Part shown: one piece after another, positions 1 to 7,995 of the stretch
How positions within the stretch are numbered: position 1 is the first letter of the stretch
Layout of the letters: each line of letters opens with the position of its first letter
Assembly: GCA_043764095.1 (NCBI GenBank)
Contig: JAYUKX010000081.1
Coordinates: 74,839 to 138,838 of the forward strand
Length of the DNA stretch: 64,000 nucleotides
From: M3007 sp043764095
GTDB taxonomy: Bacteria > Bacteroidota > Bacteroidia > Chitinophagales > Saprospiraceae
Direction of reading: 5' to 3'
Program-made: the position numbers and the translations under genes
Notes under the pieces: generated by a model
What the model saw: the letters and a program-made list of their open reading frames with translations, nothing else
The model's database searches: none
Told to the model about the DNA's origin: nothing

Positions 1-696
1 ATTGACGGCCACCGCCACGTCAGCAAAAATAGTTTCTGGGCGTTGGGTGGCAATTACTACTCCATCAGAGCCGTCTGCTAATTTGTAGTGCAGATGAAAA
101 AGTTGTGCGTTTTCTTCGCTATACAACACTTCTTCATTCGACAATACCGTGAGTGCCTCCGGATCCCAGTTGACCATACGCAAGCCGCGGTATAATTTGC
201 CTTTTGAATGCAAATCAACAAACATACGGATACAATCTTGGTAATAGGTTTTATCCATGGTAAAGGCAGTACGATCCCAATCGCAGGAAGCACCCAAACG
301 GCGCAATTGCTGGAGGATGATGCCGCCGTACTTGTCTTTCCATTGATAAGCATAACCCATAAAAGATTCGCGGGTCAGATCGGCTTTGCGCAATTGTTTT
401 TCTTCGCGCAGCCATTTGACCACTTTTGCTTCTGTTGCAATAGAAGCATGATCGGTTCCAGGCACCCAACAAGCGTTTTTGCCATCCATCCGTGCCTTAC
501 GGATAAGAATATCTTGAATCGTATTATTCAGTAGATGTCCCATGTGGAGTACACCTGTGACATTAGGAGGTGGAATAACTATAGTGAAAGGCTCCCGTTC
601 GTCTGGAATGGAGCGAAAATATCCTGATGTTTCCCAGTGTTTGTACCACTTTTCTTCTGTATCTGCTGGGTTGTAGCGGGTTGAAATTTCTGACAT
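1..696 (-). CDS. valS: Valine--tRNA ligase, N-terminal part (runs off window)
   Basis: Cytoplasmic class I aminoacyl-tRNA synthetase that charges tRNA-Val. The 232 codons present start with MSEISTRYNPADTEEKW, the usual ValRS opening. The ATP-binding HIGH motif is HMGH at residues 51-54, within PPNVTGVLHMGH. The GTDHAS segment of the catalytic core and the start of the CP1 editing domain (TQRPETIFADVAVAV) follow. The KMSKS loop, anticodon-binding domain and C-terminal coiled coil lie outside the window. The start is the first ATG in frame, 36 bases downstream of a TACCTTTG box at 733-740. Editing-domain residues seen agree with an active enzyme. Confidence 0.97.
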   Translation of the reverse strand, partial: MSEISTRYNPADTEEKWYKHWETSGYFRSIPDEREPFTIVIPPPNVTGVLHMGHLLNNTIQDILIRKARMDGKNACWVPGTDHASIATEAKVVKWLREEKQLRKADLTRESFMGYAYQWKDKYGGIILQQLRRLGASCDWDRTAFTMDKTYYQDCIRMFVDLHSKGKLYRGLRMVNWDPEALTVLSNEEVLYSEENAQLFHLHYKLADGSDGVVIATQRPETIFADVAVAVN

Positions 697-732
697 GCGC
701 CTAGTTTTTGTGTTATCTTTCCTAAAGGAGTG

Positions 733-740
733 CAAAGGTA
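733..740 (-). promoter_or_regulatory. Probable -7 promoter box of valS
   Basis: TACCTTTG on the minus strand matches the Bacteroidota -7 consensus TAnnTTTG. No clear TTG -33 element is seen 19-22 bp upstream, so support rests on the -7 box and its position 36 bases before the valS ATG. Confidence 0.45.
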
Positions 741-798
741 GAAATTTTTTGGTTGATTTAGGAAAGAGGTAATAAACGTAACAAGGTTTTCTTCTAAA

Positions 799-980
799 AG
801 GTGCCGAGCACCACGATATTTTATACAATGATAAGTTTTTCGCGTAAAATAGGTGCAGCGCACCGCAATATTTGTAGCAACGATAAGTTTTTCGCGTAAA
901 ATAGGTGCAGCGCACCGCAATATTTGTAGCAACGATATGTTTTCAGCGTAAAAAAGGTGTAGCGCACCGCAATATTTGTA
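799..980. repeat. 52-bp tandem repeat, 3.5 copies
   Basis: Units begin at 799, 851, 903 and 955, an exact 52-bp period; the last copy is cut after 26 bases. Each unit opens with a small hairpin (GGTGC-agc-GCACC in copies 2 and 3), then CGCAATATTTGTAGCAACGAT and a TTTTTCGCGTAAAA segment. Copy 1 is most diverged, copies 2 and 3 are nearly identical. The array fills the gap between the valS promoter and the 3' end of the CotH gene. It is related in style to the other hairpin repeats in this window. Unit size, lack of unique spacers and lack of cas genes rule out CRISPR. Confidence 0.9.
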
Positions 981-992
981 TGCCGTTTTTAA

Positions 993-2609
993 TCAATTTT
1001 TTATTAACCTTACAGCATCGCGTTTGGAACCATCGGCCCAGATGAAATAAATACCGGGTAAAAATGGACTCATATCAAATGTAGAACGACCGTCCACTTT
1101 AACAGTAGAAAGTGTTGTAGTACGGCCTAATACATCGGCGCAAAGTAATTTTTGGCTAGAAGGGACATAAGCATTCCAAGATGTTATTCCAGAAGTTGGA
1201 TTCGGAAAAACAGCGATATTGCCCGACACTGGGACAACTGGCACCGATGAGGATTGGCATAATTGAGGAATATTTTGATCCAACCAGTTCATACGTCTAG
1301 TGATCCAAGATTTTAGTTTTGATACTTCACCCTGAAAATTGGTTGGTGAAAAATTAACCTCAGGAGTCCAACTATCATAGCTTAAAATATTCCATTTAGT
1401 ATAATGCCTCACTTGCGCATTTTGTACTAATTCGGCTATACTATCCACATATTGATGCAAATAATTTGTAGCAAAGATAGTTTGCCGGAGTTCAACATAT
1501 CGCTTACAAATTGCTTGTGAAAACAACGTGTCTTTGAGCATCAAAAGGTATAAATCGGGCGAATAAATATCGGGATTGCAATCGTTAATCCGATACGACC
1601 ATCCAGAACCATCCGTTGCAGCAAAAGTAGTGCACTCATTGATGTCCTTCCATGCCCAATCAAAATCCCAAACTGGTCCTGCTTTAATGAGGCTATCTAC
1701 ACTATTTTGGTCTTTGTAAAAATATCGGCTTTTTTTGCTGCCATCATTGTTGCGAGCCACTTCGTTGAGCAAAAAATAATCGATAAAACTCTGGGTATCA
1801 AAATAACGGCGATACCCCTGTACTGTATCATTGGACAAGGCACTGTGCAATACCGTTTCCGCGTTGTCCATATATTTTTTCATATATCCTCGCTGCGCCT
1901 GCGAGAGATCAACCGCTTTAGGGTAATGAAAAACATAATTAATAGCCACATTTTGAGCAGCAACAGGCTTGAATTTGGATATCCAATTGTCAAAGCCACT
2001 ACTATAATCAATTTTAAATATATACCCACCCGACAAAGCGTCTCCACTGAGGGCTGTTGGATCGGCCTTTTGAATATTCACACGGTTGTTATCTCGTTTA
2101 ATGCGTTCACAGAAAAGATAAATCCCCTTATATTCGTTATTGACTACAACTTCCACCAATTGAGTACGAGGAGCGTACTGCCCCATTTGGTTAAATAGGT
2201 GAAAAGACAACGGATTTCGCGAAAAAGCCTTATCATTATAGTTGGAGATCAAGCACCAATCCGATTCCTTGGGCATTCCGAACAACGATACATTCCGTTC
2301 TTGGCCTGCATCGTCGCGGGTTTCAATGGCATAAGGGGTTTGCGGCATAAATTGGGAGGAAGCGCCCCTGATTTCGATACCAATCTTTCCATCGTATTCA
2401 TTGGCAGGATCCGTTACCTGATTTATTATACCATTAACGTTGGCTATGATCTTCATAGAGGCCGTTATTTTGGGCTCATCTGGAATGGTGAGTCCATTGG
2501 TTTGTATCAAGACAATGGGTAAATTAGACGAGGATAATGATTGTGCTATAGCCTGATTCATAGCTAGCCCGGACAATAAAAACAAACCTAAAAGAGTTAA
2601 ATTACGCAT
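993..2609 (-). CDS. Secreted CotH-like kinase with T9SS sorting domain
   Basis: Exported protein of the CotH kinase family (atypical protein kinases first described as spore-coat CotH). The start MRNLTLLGLFLLSGLA gives a clean signal peptide (about 23 residues, ending AIAQ). An ATG four codons earlier lies inside a TATATTTG promoter box, so 2609 is preferred. The kinase core includes the IEIRGASSQ segment (about residue 80), the KIDYSSG region (about 200) and the metal-binding GPVWDFDWAW motif (about 311-320). The last 70 residues (from VFPNPTSG to the end RLIKN) form a type A T9SS C-terminal sorting domain, so the protein is probably carried across the outer membrane and anchored or released. 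The substrate is unknown. Monocistronic. Confidence 0.88.
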   Translation of the reverse strand: MRNLTLLGLFLLSGLAMNQAIAQSLSSSNLPIVLIQTNGLTIPDEPKITASMKIIANVNGIINQVTDPANEYDGKIGIEIRGASSQFMPQTPYAIETRDDAGQERNVSLFGMPKESDWCLISNYNDKAFSRNPLSFHLFNQMGQYAPRTQLVEVVVNNEYKGIYLFCERIKRDNNRVNIQKADPTALSGDALSGGYIFKIDYSSGFDNWISKFKPVAAQNVAINYVFHYPKAVDLSQAQRGYMKKYMDNAETVLHSALSNDTVQGYRRYFDTQSFIDYFLLNEVARNNDGSKKSRYFYKDQNSVDSLIKAGPVWDFDWAWKDINECTTFAATDGSGWSYRINDCNPDIYSPDLYLLMLKDTLFSQAICKRYVELRQTIFATNYLHQYVDSIAELVQNAQVRHYTKWNILSYDSWTPEVNFSPTNFQGEVSKLKSWITRRMNWLDQNIPQLCQSSSVPVVPVSGNIAVFPNPTSGITSWNAYVPSSQKLLCADVLGRTTTLSTVKVDGRSTFDMSPFLPGIYFIWADGSKRDAVRLIKN

Positions 2610-2618
2610 AATTAGTGG

Positions 2619-2626
2619 CAAATATA
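2619..2626 (-). promoter_or_regulatory. -7 promoter box of the CotH-like gene
   Basis: TATATTTG on the minus strand, with a TTG 17 bp upstream (2644-2646). It puts the transcript start at about 2612, next to the ATG at 2609, so the leader is very short and the longer start at 2621 is unlikely. Confidence 0.5.
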
Positions 2627-2691
2627 AGTGCCCAATTATTGTTCAAGTAAATGTTTTGGAATTTTTCTTATTCAATTGATAATCTTTCTTT

Positions 2692-2699
2692 TACATTTG
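2692..2699 (+). promoter_or_regulatory. -7 promoter box of the DinB-like gene
   Basis: TACATTTG ends nine bases before the ATG at 2708. It argues for that start rather than an in-frame ATG at 2651. It is divergent from the CotH promoter; no clear -33 element is seen. Confidence 0.45.
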
Positions 2700-2707
2700 C
2701 CCCATCT

Positions 2708-3262
2708 ATGACACAAAATGAACTGTTAGATCAACTAGAACAAGACTTGAGGGTTGTATTAGAAGAAGTTCGGCAGCGGTTTTCGCCCCTGAACGAAACA
2801 ACCCTTAAACGCAGGCCAGATAACCCCAAAGGCTGGAATATACTTGAATGCTTTGACCATCTCAATCGGAGTTATAACGATTATCTACCCCAAATTGAAA
2901 TGGCGATCCATAGGGCCAAAGCACATTCGATGTTATCGGTTTCGGGTACACCAGTTAAATATACATGGTTAGGAAAAGAGGCATTGCGTTGGGCCAAATC
3001 AACAAAACCCAAAGGATTCAAAACATCAAAAAGTTATAATCCACTTGGCACTCCATTGGAGGTTTCAACGGTTAAAGTTTTCATTATTAATACCGAAAAA
3101 TTACTCCGTTTGATTCAAATGAGCCGAGAAGTAGATATAAATAGGGCAAAAGTTCGTTTTGCAATTATACCTATGTTTAAATATAAACTGGGCAACCTTT
3201 TGGAGTTTATCACTGCACATAACCAACGGCACGTAGCACAAGCAATACGATTGCTCGAATAA
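2708..3262 (+). CDS. DinB-family (YfiT/DinB four-helix) protein
   Basis: 184-residue cytosolic protein of the DinB/YfiT-like superfamily, four-helix-bundle proteins that often bind a divalent metal with three histidines and include thiol transferases. Visible pieces: the N-terminal helix with W-N-I-L-E-C-FDHLNRSY (first His) and the C-terminal HNQRH pair, the expected second and third ligands. The middle (KYTWLGKEALRW) and the FKYKLGNLLEF helix match Bacteroidota DinB_2-type proteins. The start at 2708 is set by the TACATTTG box just upstream. No function can be assigned from context; it is transcribed alone, divergent from the CotH gene. Confidence 0.75.
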   Translation: MTQNELLDQLEQDLRVVLEEVRQRFSPLNETTLKRRPDNPKGWNILECFDHLNRSYNDYLPQIEMAIHRAKAHSMLSVSGTPVKYTWLGKEALRWAKSTKPKGFKTSKSYNPLGTPLEVSTVKVFIINTEKLLRLIQMSREVDINRAKVRFAIIPMFKYKLGNLLEFITAHNQRHVAQAIRLLE

Positions 3263-3270
3263 CAACGAAA

Positions 3271-3431
3271 GACATTATACAGAATTAGTTTCGTATGCTG
3301 AGAATGGTTAATTTTCGCCAAATTTTCGTTAAATTTTTCGACGAAAATACCCCATTTCGACTGCAAAATTTGCCTTGATTTGACAAAAATTTCCTCATTT
3401 CAGCATTACGAAACTAATTCCGTATAATGTC
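3271..3431. repeat. 160-bp inverted-repeat element (MITE-like or large hairpin)
   Basis: Arms of about 36 bp at 3271-3306 and 3395-3431 are near-perfect inverted copies (GACATTATACAGAATTAGTT... against its complement) around an AT-rich 88-bp centre. The outer arm sequence recurs, with a few changes, at 17554-17580 after the penicillin-acylase gene. No transposase is encoded. It could also end transcription of the DinB gene. Confidence 0.75.
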
Positions 3432-3467
3432 TAATAAGTAATTTTCAAAATTTAAAACTAAAAAAAT

Positions 3468-4946
3468 ATGAACAGCCGGAAAAATGTAATTTCGATCTTT
3501 ACAGGCTTCTTTTGCCTGCTGATAACCACCATGTCTTTTGCTGAAATTGAATATGGCAAAGCCGCTTACTACAATGAAAGTCTTGACGGGAATAAAACTA
3601 AAAGCGGCGAGATTTATAATAAAACACAGATGACTTGCGCGCACCTTACGTTGCCATTTGGGACTAAAGTAAAAGTCACAAGATTAGATAATGGCTCGGC
3701 CGTAATTGTTCGTGTAAATGATCGTTTGGGTATTAAATCAGTAGAAAAAGGGCGTATTGTTGACCTTTCTCTTGCCGCCGCTCAACAAATTGATTTGATC
3801 ACCGCAGGCATCGCAAATGTGAAACTAGAAATTGTTACAGACGACCAGCCACAGATACAGACATCTAAACCGGAAAAGGGTATTGCTGCTCCTCTGACTG
3901 AAAAGACTATTGCTATTAGCAAAACAACGAAAGCCTTACCCACTAATTCGGTATCTAAAGGTACTACTACAGCACCCAAAGATGTTGCTTCTACGGCTTC
4001 AATACTTAAAGCAAATGCCTTGGTTCCTAAAGCGCCCTCTCTTTCCACGCCCGCACCAGCACCTGTATTATCTTCTACAACTACAGCCGTAGCGGAGCAA
4101 GCCGAGATTCGTGCGCCTTTAACTACTTTCGCTCCAGAGTTTGGTAAAGCATCTTATTACAACGATAAATTCGAGGGCAAGAAAACAGCGAATGGCGAAA
4201 AATATGCTATGGCGGAGTTGACTTGTGCGCATAAAACCCTTAAATTTGGAACGATTGTACGTGTAACTCGCTTAGACAATAACGAATCCGTGGATGTACG
4301 TGTAAATGACCGTGGCCCATATTCTGAAGGACATATTGTTGATTTATCACGCGCTGCAGCAGAGAATATTGGCTTAATTAAAGCAGGTGTTTTAAAAGTA
4401 AAACTTGAGGTAATTGAAGAAGCACCAGCCCCAGTTTCAAAAAAAGATACAAAAGCAAAAAAGGACACTATTAAAAATAAAAAAGAAAAACCTGCAACAG
4501 ACGAAAAAGCACCAACGAAAAGTAAAGATACCGGTTTTATAGGCCCTACTCAACCGCCAATGTTGCCAGAATTAATTGGGGCAGGATCTGCATTAGGTAA
4601 AAAAGGAGTTGTAACCACTAAAGAGCCTACAAAATCAATACCAACCATACAAAAACTTTCACTGCTTGATAATGCAATTTATAAGATTGATTTAACCAAG
4701 GCGCAACAAAAAGGGTTTGCAGTCCAATTATTTAGCCTCTCTTCCGCCGAACCTGCTCTTGTAGAGGCGGCTAAGTTGCAAGAAAATTTTAAAGGACAAG
4801 TACTCTTGCAAACAGCCACAGATGGCTCTTGCAAAATCCTTTTAGGGCCTTGCAAAGACCGAAAAGAAGCCGACAAACTACAAAAAGCAGCCACGAAAAA
4901 AGGGCATCCAAAGTGCTATGTGGTGAGTTTAGATGCAGATAAATAA
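3468..4946 (+). CDS. Double RlpA-like (DPBB) and SPOR domain cell-wall protein
   Basis: Exported peptidoglycan-associated protein (signal peptide about residues 1-25). Two RlpA-like double-psi beta-barrels lie at about 29-123 and 223-317, joined by Ala/Thr/Pro-rich linkers, with a C-terminal SPOR domain (about 405-490) that binds denuded glycan strands at septa. Each barrel keeps the TCAH histidine (59 and 255) and the VRVNDR segment. The first has NDRLG in place of the usual NDRGP. In both, the acidic residue of the family's GExYD stretch is changed (GEIYN, GEKYA), so lytic transglycosylase activity is uncertain. The likely role is septal wall remodelling or glycan binding. It is alone between an inverted-repeat element and a shared terminator. 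Confidence 0.85.
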   Translation: MNSRKNVISIFTGFFCLLITTMSFAEIEYGKAAYYNESLDGNKTKSGEIYNKTQMTCAHLTLPFGTKVKVTRLDNGSAVIVRVNDRLGIKSVEKGRIVDLSLAAAQQIDLITAGIANVKLEIVTDDQPQIQTSKPEKGIAAPLTEKTIAISKTTKALPTNSVSKGTTTAPKDVASTASILKANALVPKAPSLSTPAPAPVLSSTTTAVAEQAEIRAPLTTFAPEFGKASYYNDKFEGKKTANGEKYAMAELTCAHKTLKFGTIVRVTRLDNNESVDVRVNDRGPYSEGHIVDLSRAAAENIGLIKAGVLKVKLEVIEEAPAPVSKKDTKAKKDTIKNKKEKPATDEKAPTKSKDTGFIGPTQPPMLPELIGAGSALGKKGVVTTKEPTKSIPTIQKLSLLDNAIYKIDLTKAQQKGFAVQLFSLSSAEPALVEAAKLQENFKGQVLLQTATDGSCKILLGPCKDRKEADKLQKAATKKGHPKCYVVSLDADK

Positions 4947-4965
4947 AGTTAAATTTTTATTACAC

Positions 4966-5012
4966 AACGCGGCATTAGTTATCCTAATTTATATGTTGAC
5001 TAATGCTGCGTT
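4966..5012. terminator. Bidirectional terminator hairpin
   Basis: AACGCGGCATTAGT (4966-4979) pairs with ACTAATGCTGCGTT (4999-5012), with one mismatch. It lies between convergent genes and overlaps the stop codon of the minus-strand gene. Confidence 0.7.
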
Positions 5013-6021
5013 ATGGATGAAAATTCACTAATTTAACATAAGAAATTTGTGCAATCCGTTTTATACTTGCACTTAATTTTTCTATATTTTTCCCGCGTGT
5101 CATTACTGTAATTAAAAAAGGCCGTCCATCAACTTCTACAATACCTGAATCGTGTAGCTCTGACTCGAACCCTTGATTTTCCCATTCGCCATATTTATGC
5201 CATTTAGATATTGATGCTGGAAACCCGCTAGATAAACCGCCTTTAAAAGAACAATTACTCAATAAATCAGCGGCATATTCGGAATACTCTGGACTTAAGT
5301 AGGAAGCATTGTAAATAATCTTAAATAAATTGGAATAGATAGCCGCTGTGACTACAAAATCCTCTTCTTTTCCTTTTAGTGGTGGAAAGCCCAGTGCCTC
5401 GACTAATTGTTGGATTTTTGCGCCATCTGCACAATCCCACAATATTTTTGTTGCATAATTATCGGATTCAGCAGCCCTAAAATACAACAATTCATGCATG
5501 GTGTACGATTGTCCTTGTATGAGCGAAGATGAAGAATAAAATTGAGTATTAATTTTTACGGTGTCAGGTAGATCGAATCTAATTTTCTTCAATAAGTAAT
5601 CCGGTGAAGATTCGGCAGTTTTCAAATGAGTCAACAAGAGTAAAACTTTCATCAACGATGCCGGATGGAATGTATTTTCAGGGTGGATACTACACCATTG
5701 CCCTTCATTAAATTCCCTTATATATACAGACGCCGCAGAAATATTACCCGCTTTTTTAAGGCTGTCAATTACTACAGATATTACATTTTTCATTGGTAAA
5801 AAATGCTCCGACTCAACGTATGGCTCGGCAAATAAAATAGGACTTATTCTTTTATATCCCGCTGATCTCAATATTTTATAATTAACATTTCGTGGTAATT
5901 GGTGCTTATTTGAAAGTAAAAGAAATAAGGATAATATTACGGTTGAACAAATTATAAAGATCGAAAAAAAATAAGAAAACCTTGTTTTTTGGGATAAAAA
6001 CATTTTAAAATTACGGCTCAT
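5011..6021 (-). CDS. Membrane-anchored class A beta-lactamase-like serine hydrolase
   Basis: About 336 residues: N-terminal signal anchor followed by a periplasmic beta-lactamase2-type domain. SxxK is SLMK and SDN is present in ESDNYAT, the two motifs of class A serine enzymes. HKYGE replaces the KTG triad, and the following HDSGIVEVDGRPFLITVMT strand is typical of the family. No ExxLN omega-loop motif is obvious, so it may be a peptidase or degenerate enzyme rather than a true antibiotic-degrading beta-lactamase. An ATG at 6072 is excluded because a TACATTTG box at 6051-6058 lies downstream of it; MSRNFKM at 6021 is chosen. Monocistronic. Confidence 0.78.
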   Translation of the reverse strand: MSRNFKMFLSQKTRFSYFFSIFIICSTVILSLFLLLSNKHQLPRNVNYKILRSAGYKRISPILFAEPYVESEHFLPMKNVISVVIDSLKKAGNISAASVYIREFNEGQWCSIHPENTFHPASLMKVLLLLTHLKTAESSPDYLLKKIRFDLPDTVKINTQFYSSSSLIQGQSYTMHELLYFRAAESDNYATKILWDCADGAKIQQLVEALGFPPLKGKEEDFVVTAAIYSNLFKIIYNASYLSPEYSEYAADLLSNCSFKGGLSSGFPASISKWHKYGEWENQGFESELHDSGIVEVDGRPFLITVMTRGKNIEKLSASIKRIAQISYVKLVNFHP

Positions 6022-6050
6022 GTAAATTACAATTGATTTATAATAAATCG

Positions 6051-6079
6051 CAAATGTATTAAACATAAGCACACTTCAA
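6051..6079 (-). promoter_or_regulatory. Promoter of the beta-lactamase-like gene
   Basis: Minus-strand TTG (6077-6079), 18 bp, TACATTTG (6051-6058): the Bacteroidota -33/-7 pattern. The predicted transcript starts near 6044, 23 bases before the chosen ATG. Confidence 0.55.
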
Positions 6080-6141
6080 TAATAATTTATAGGGTATTGC
6101 CTAAATTTGGCATATTTACTGAGCCTTGAACCACAGGATAA

Positions 6142-6187
6142 TTTGTAAATGCCAAGAGCAGAGTTATCTAATCTTGGCATTTACAAA
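6142..6187 (-). terminator. Terminator after arsS
   Basis: Perfect 16-bp stem: TTTGTAAATGCCAAGA (6142-6157) with its complement at 6172-6187, loop 14. It lies 19 bp beyond the arsS stop. Confidence 0.7.
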
Positions 6188-6206
6188 AAGTATAACGAAG
6201 TAACTA

Positions 6207-7271
6207 CTACGCCACCTCGCCACCACAAGAAGAACCTGAACCCGCAGTGCAACCATAGCAATGCTGATTGAGTACAATATCGCGAACCGACAATCGCTCG
6301 TAATCGAATTGTGTTATATGATTTTCTGGGAGTGCTACTTTTAGGTTCAACATTTGATTAAAGTCGCAGTCGTACATAAAACCATCCCAACTAATAGAAA
6401 TAGTATTGCGACACATCAGGTTGGATACTACGGTTGGATTATAAGCGGCCACCAATTCCGTCATATAACTTTCGTAGTTTTCAGATTCTAGCAAATAATC
6501 CAAAAAACGGCTAATGGGCATATTCGTTATTGCAAATAAGTTATTAAACTCAATATCGTATTTGCGTTTTAACTGCGTTTTAAATTCCTTTTCAAGTCCT
6601 GCTTGGCTACCGGGCAAAAAAGCACCCGAAGGATTATACACCAAATCCAAATTAAGCCCTGTGCCTGCTTTGCCATAGCCCACTGCATTTAATCGGCGTA
6701 AGGCTTCAATGGAATCTTCAAAAACGCCGTCTCCGCGCTGTGCATCGGTACGTGTTTTACTAAAATACGGCAATGAAGAAATGATGTGTACCTGATTTGC
6801 GGCAAACCAATCCGGCAGCGTTTGATACTTTTTATTGGCCATAATAATGGTGAGATTACAACGATCAATAACAGTTTTACCCAATTTACGACACTCCTCA
6901 ACGAACCACTTAAAATGAGGATTCATTTCAGGTGCACCTCCAGTAATGTCAACCGTTTTAATATCGTATTGGCTCAATATCTCGAGGCATTTTTCTAAAG
7001 TTGCCCGACTCATGTTTTCCACTTTTTTATCTGGACCAGCATCCACATGGCAATGCGAACAAACTTGGTTACAAAGTTTGCCGATATTGATTTGGAAAAT
7101 ATCTATTTTAGATGGGCGCAATGGATAAAAACCCGTTGGTGCTATTTTTTCGGCAAAAGGCGTAAATTTAACATCAGATAGTTCCTTACCATTAAGGACT
7201 TTTAACTGAAAAAAAGTATCCGCGAGTGCTTCGCCCCGTGCTGATAATGATTTTGTTCTTTGTGCAGACAT
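6207..7271 (-). CDS. arsS: Arsenosugar biosynthesis radical SAM protein ArsS
   Basis: Radical SAM enzyme of the ArsS family, linked in other bacteria to arsenosugar formation from methylated arsenic. The [4Fe-4S]-binding CNQVCSHCH motif is at residues 67-75 (C67, C71, C74), followed by TGGAPEMNPHF. The C-terminal DUF3641-type domain ends with CYGCTAGSGSSCGGEVA (338-354). Some family members carry selenocysteine in this tail; here every position is a plain Cys codon and there is no in-frame UGA. Length (354 residues) is normal. It is second in an operon, 42 bp after an AhpD-like protein of the type that accompanies arsS. No arsM, arsenic transporter or ArsR is visible nearby, so any other pathway genes must lie elsewhere. 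Confidence 0.92.
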   Translation of the reverse strand: MSAQRTKSLSARGEALADTFFQLKVLNGKELSDVKFTPFAEKIAPTGFYPLRPSKIDIFQINIGKLCNQVCSHCHVDAGPDKKVENMSRATLEKCLEILSQYDIKTVDITGGAPEMNPHFKWFVEECRKLGKTVIDRCNLTIIMANKKYQTLPDWFAANQVHIISSLPYFSKTRTDAQRGDGVFEDSIEALRRLNAVGYGKAGTGLNLDLVYNPSGAFLPGSQAGLEKEFKTQLKRKYDIEFNNLFAITNMPISRFLDYLLESENYESYMTELVAAYNPTVVSNLMCRNTISISWDGFMYDCDFNQMLNLKVALPENHITQFDYERLSVRDIVLNQHCYGCTAGSGSSCGGEVA

Positions 7272-7313
7272 ATTTATTGATTTGACTTACTCATCTATTT
7301 ATTCGTAGGATTC

Positions 7314-7655
7314 TTACATCGTCATCTTTTTGGTATGCTTCATCATTTGCGTTGAATATACCAAGGTAATGCCGGCTTTCATGGCGGCGGCAACATGTAC
7401 AGCCTCCATCATTTGTTCTTCATCAGATCCTGTTTTTAGGCAGGCACTCGTATAAGCATCTATACAATATGGACACTGCATGGCATGTGAAACAGCCAAT
7501 GCAATCAGTGCTTTTTCGCGTGCAGTGAGCGCGCCTTCTTTCATTACTTCGCCGTAATAATCGAAAAACTTTTTACCCATTGGCTCTTGCCAATCCGAAA
7601 TTTTACTAAAATTGGCCAAATCAGCCGCTTCGAAATACTCTTTTTCTTTACTCAT
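7314..7655 (-). CDS. Arsenosugar-associated AhpD-like (peroxidase-like) protein
   Basis: 113-residue carboxymuconolactone decarboxylase/AhpD-fold protein. The redox CPYC pair is at residues 61-64 within AVSHAMQCPYCIDAY, the conserved helix of this fold. The family most often found with arsS is annotated as arsenosugar biosynthesis-associated peroxidase-like protein, and this gene is immediately upstream of arsS on the same strand. The His-rich tail (MMKHTKKMTM) is unusual and might bind metal, which is only inference. Probably a thiol-disulfide or alkylhydroperoxidase-type partner of ArsS. Confidence 0.88.
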   Translation of the reverse strand: MSKEKEYFEAADLANFSKISDWQEPMGKKFFDYYGEVMKEGALTAREKALIALAVSHAMQCPYCIDAYTSACLKTGSDEEQMMEAVHVAAAMKAGITLVYSTQMMKHTKKMTM

Positions 7656-7995
7656 AGTTTTAAATTGTGTATTGATGCAAAAGTGGTAATTAAAGTTCAG
7701 CCTGTAAATGTACGACCGATTCCAATGTTTGGTTTTATGATTACTATATTTTAGGTAAAACTTGTCGGATTTGAGACAAAATAGAATACAGGGCGTTTCT
7801 ATTGTTTTATCGTTCTTCTAATAAATAAAATAACAGGAATTTTGTTGCAAAGATCAAAGTAAAGCATACCATCCGTGTAATTTAGGAAGTAATTTTTTAT
7901 CCATGTTAATCGTAGCGGCAACGTTATTGTGCTATTGTCGGGGCAATTTTTTTCGATTACCCCGACAATAGGCACGGTATTGACAAAGATAGCAA
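7656..7995. other. 340-bp intergenic region
   Basis: Holds the hairpin at 7932-7971 that follows the GWxTD gene. No good TAnnTTTG box with a -33 partner was found for the arsS operon, and no credible small ORF or structured RNA beyond the hairpin. Confidence 0.4.
7932..7971 (-). terminator. TATTGTCGGGG hairpin after the GWxTD gene
   Basis: CTATTGTCGGGG (7932-7943) and its perfect complement (7960-7971) flank a 16-base loop, 24 bp past the stop. The same stem occurs at 9646-9677 with a different loop. Confidence 0.65.

Noticed and set aside
579..932. 117-codon minus-strand reading through the tandem repeat
   Set aside because: It overlaps the start of valS and simply reads the 52-bp repeats; the protein is repetitive without a family match.
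799..980. Possible CRISPR array
   Set aside because: The 52-bp units are contiguous with no unique spacers, and no cas genes are present.
1707..2522. Two plus-strand readings inside the CotH gene
   Set aside because: They are antisense to a well-matched gene, have no domain or promoter and show no codon structure of their own.
5011..6021. A true antibiotic-resistance beta-lactamase
   Set aside because: SxxK and SDN are present, but the ExxLN omega loop is not clear and KTG is replaced by HKYGE; only the fold is supported.
6207..6240. Selenocysteine in ArsS
   Set aside because: The tail codons are TGC/TGT throughout; there is no in-frame TGA and no visible SECIS-like need.
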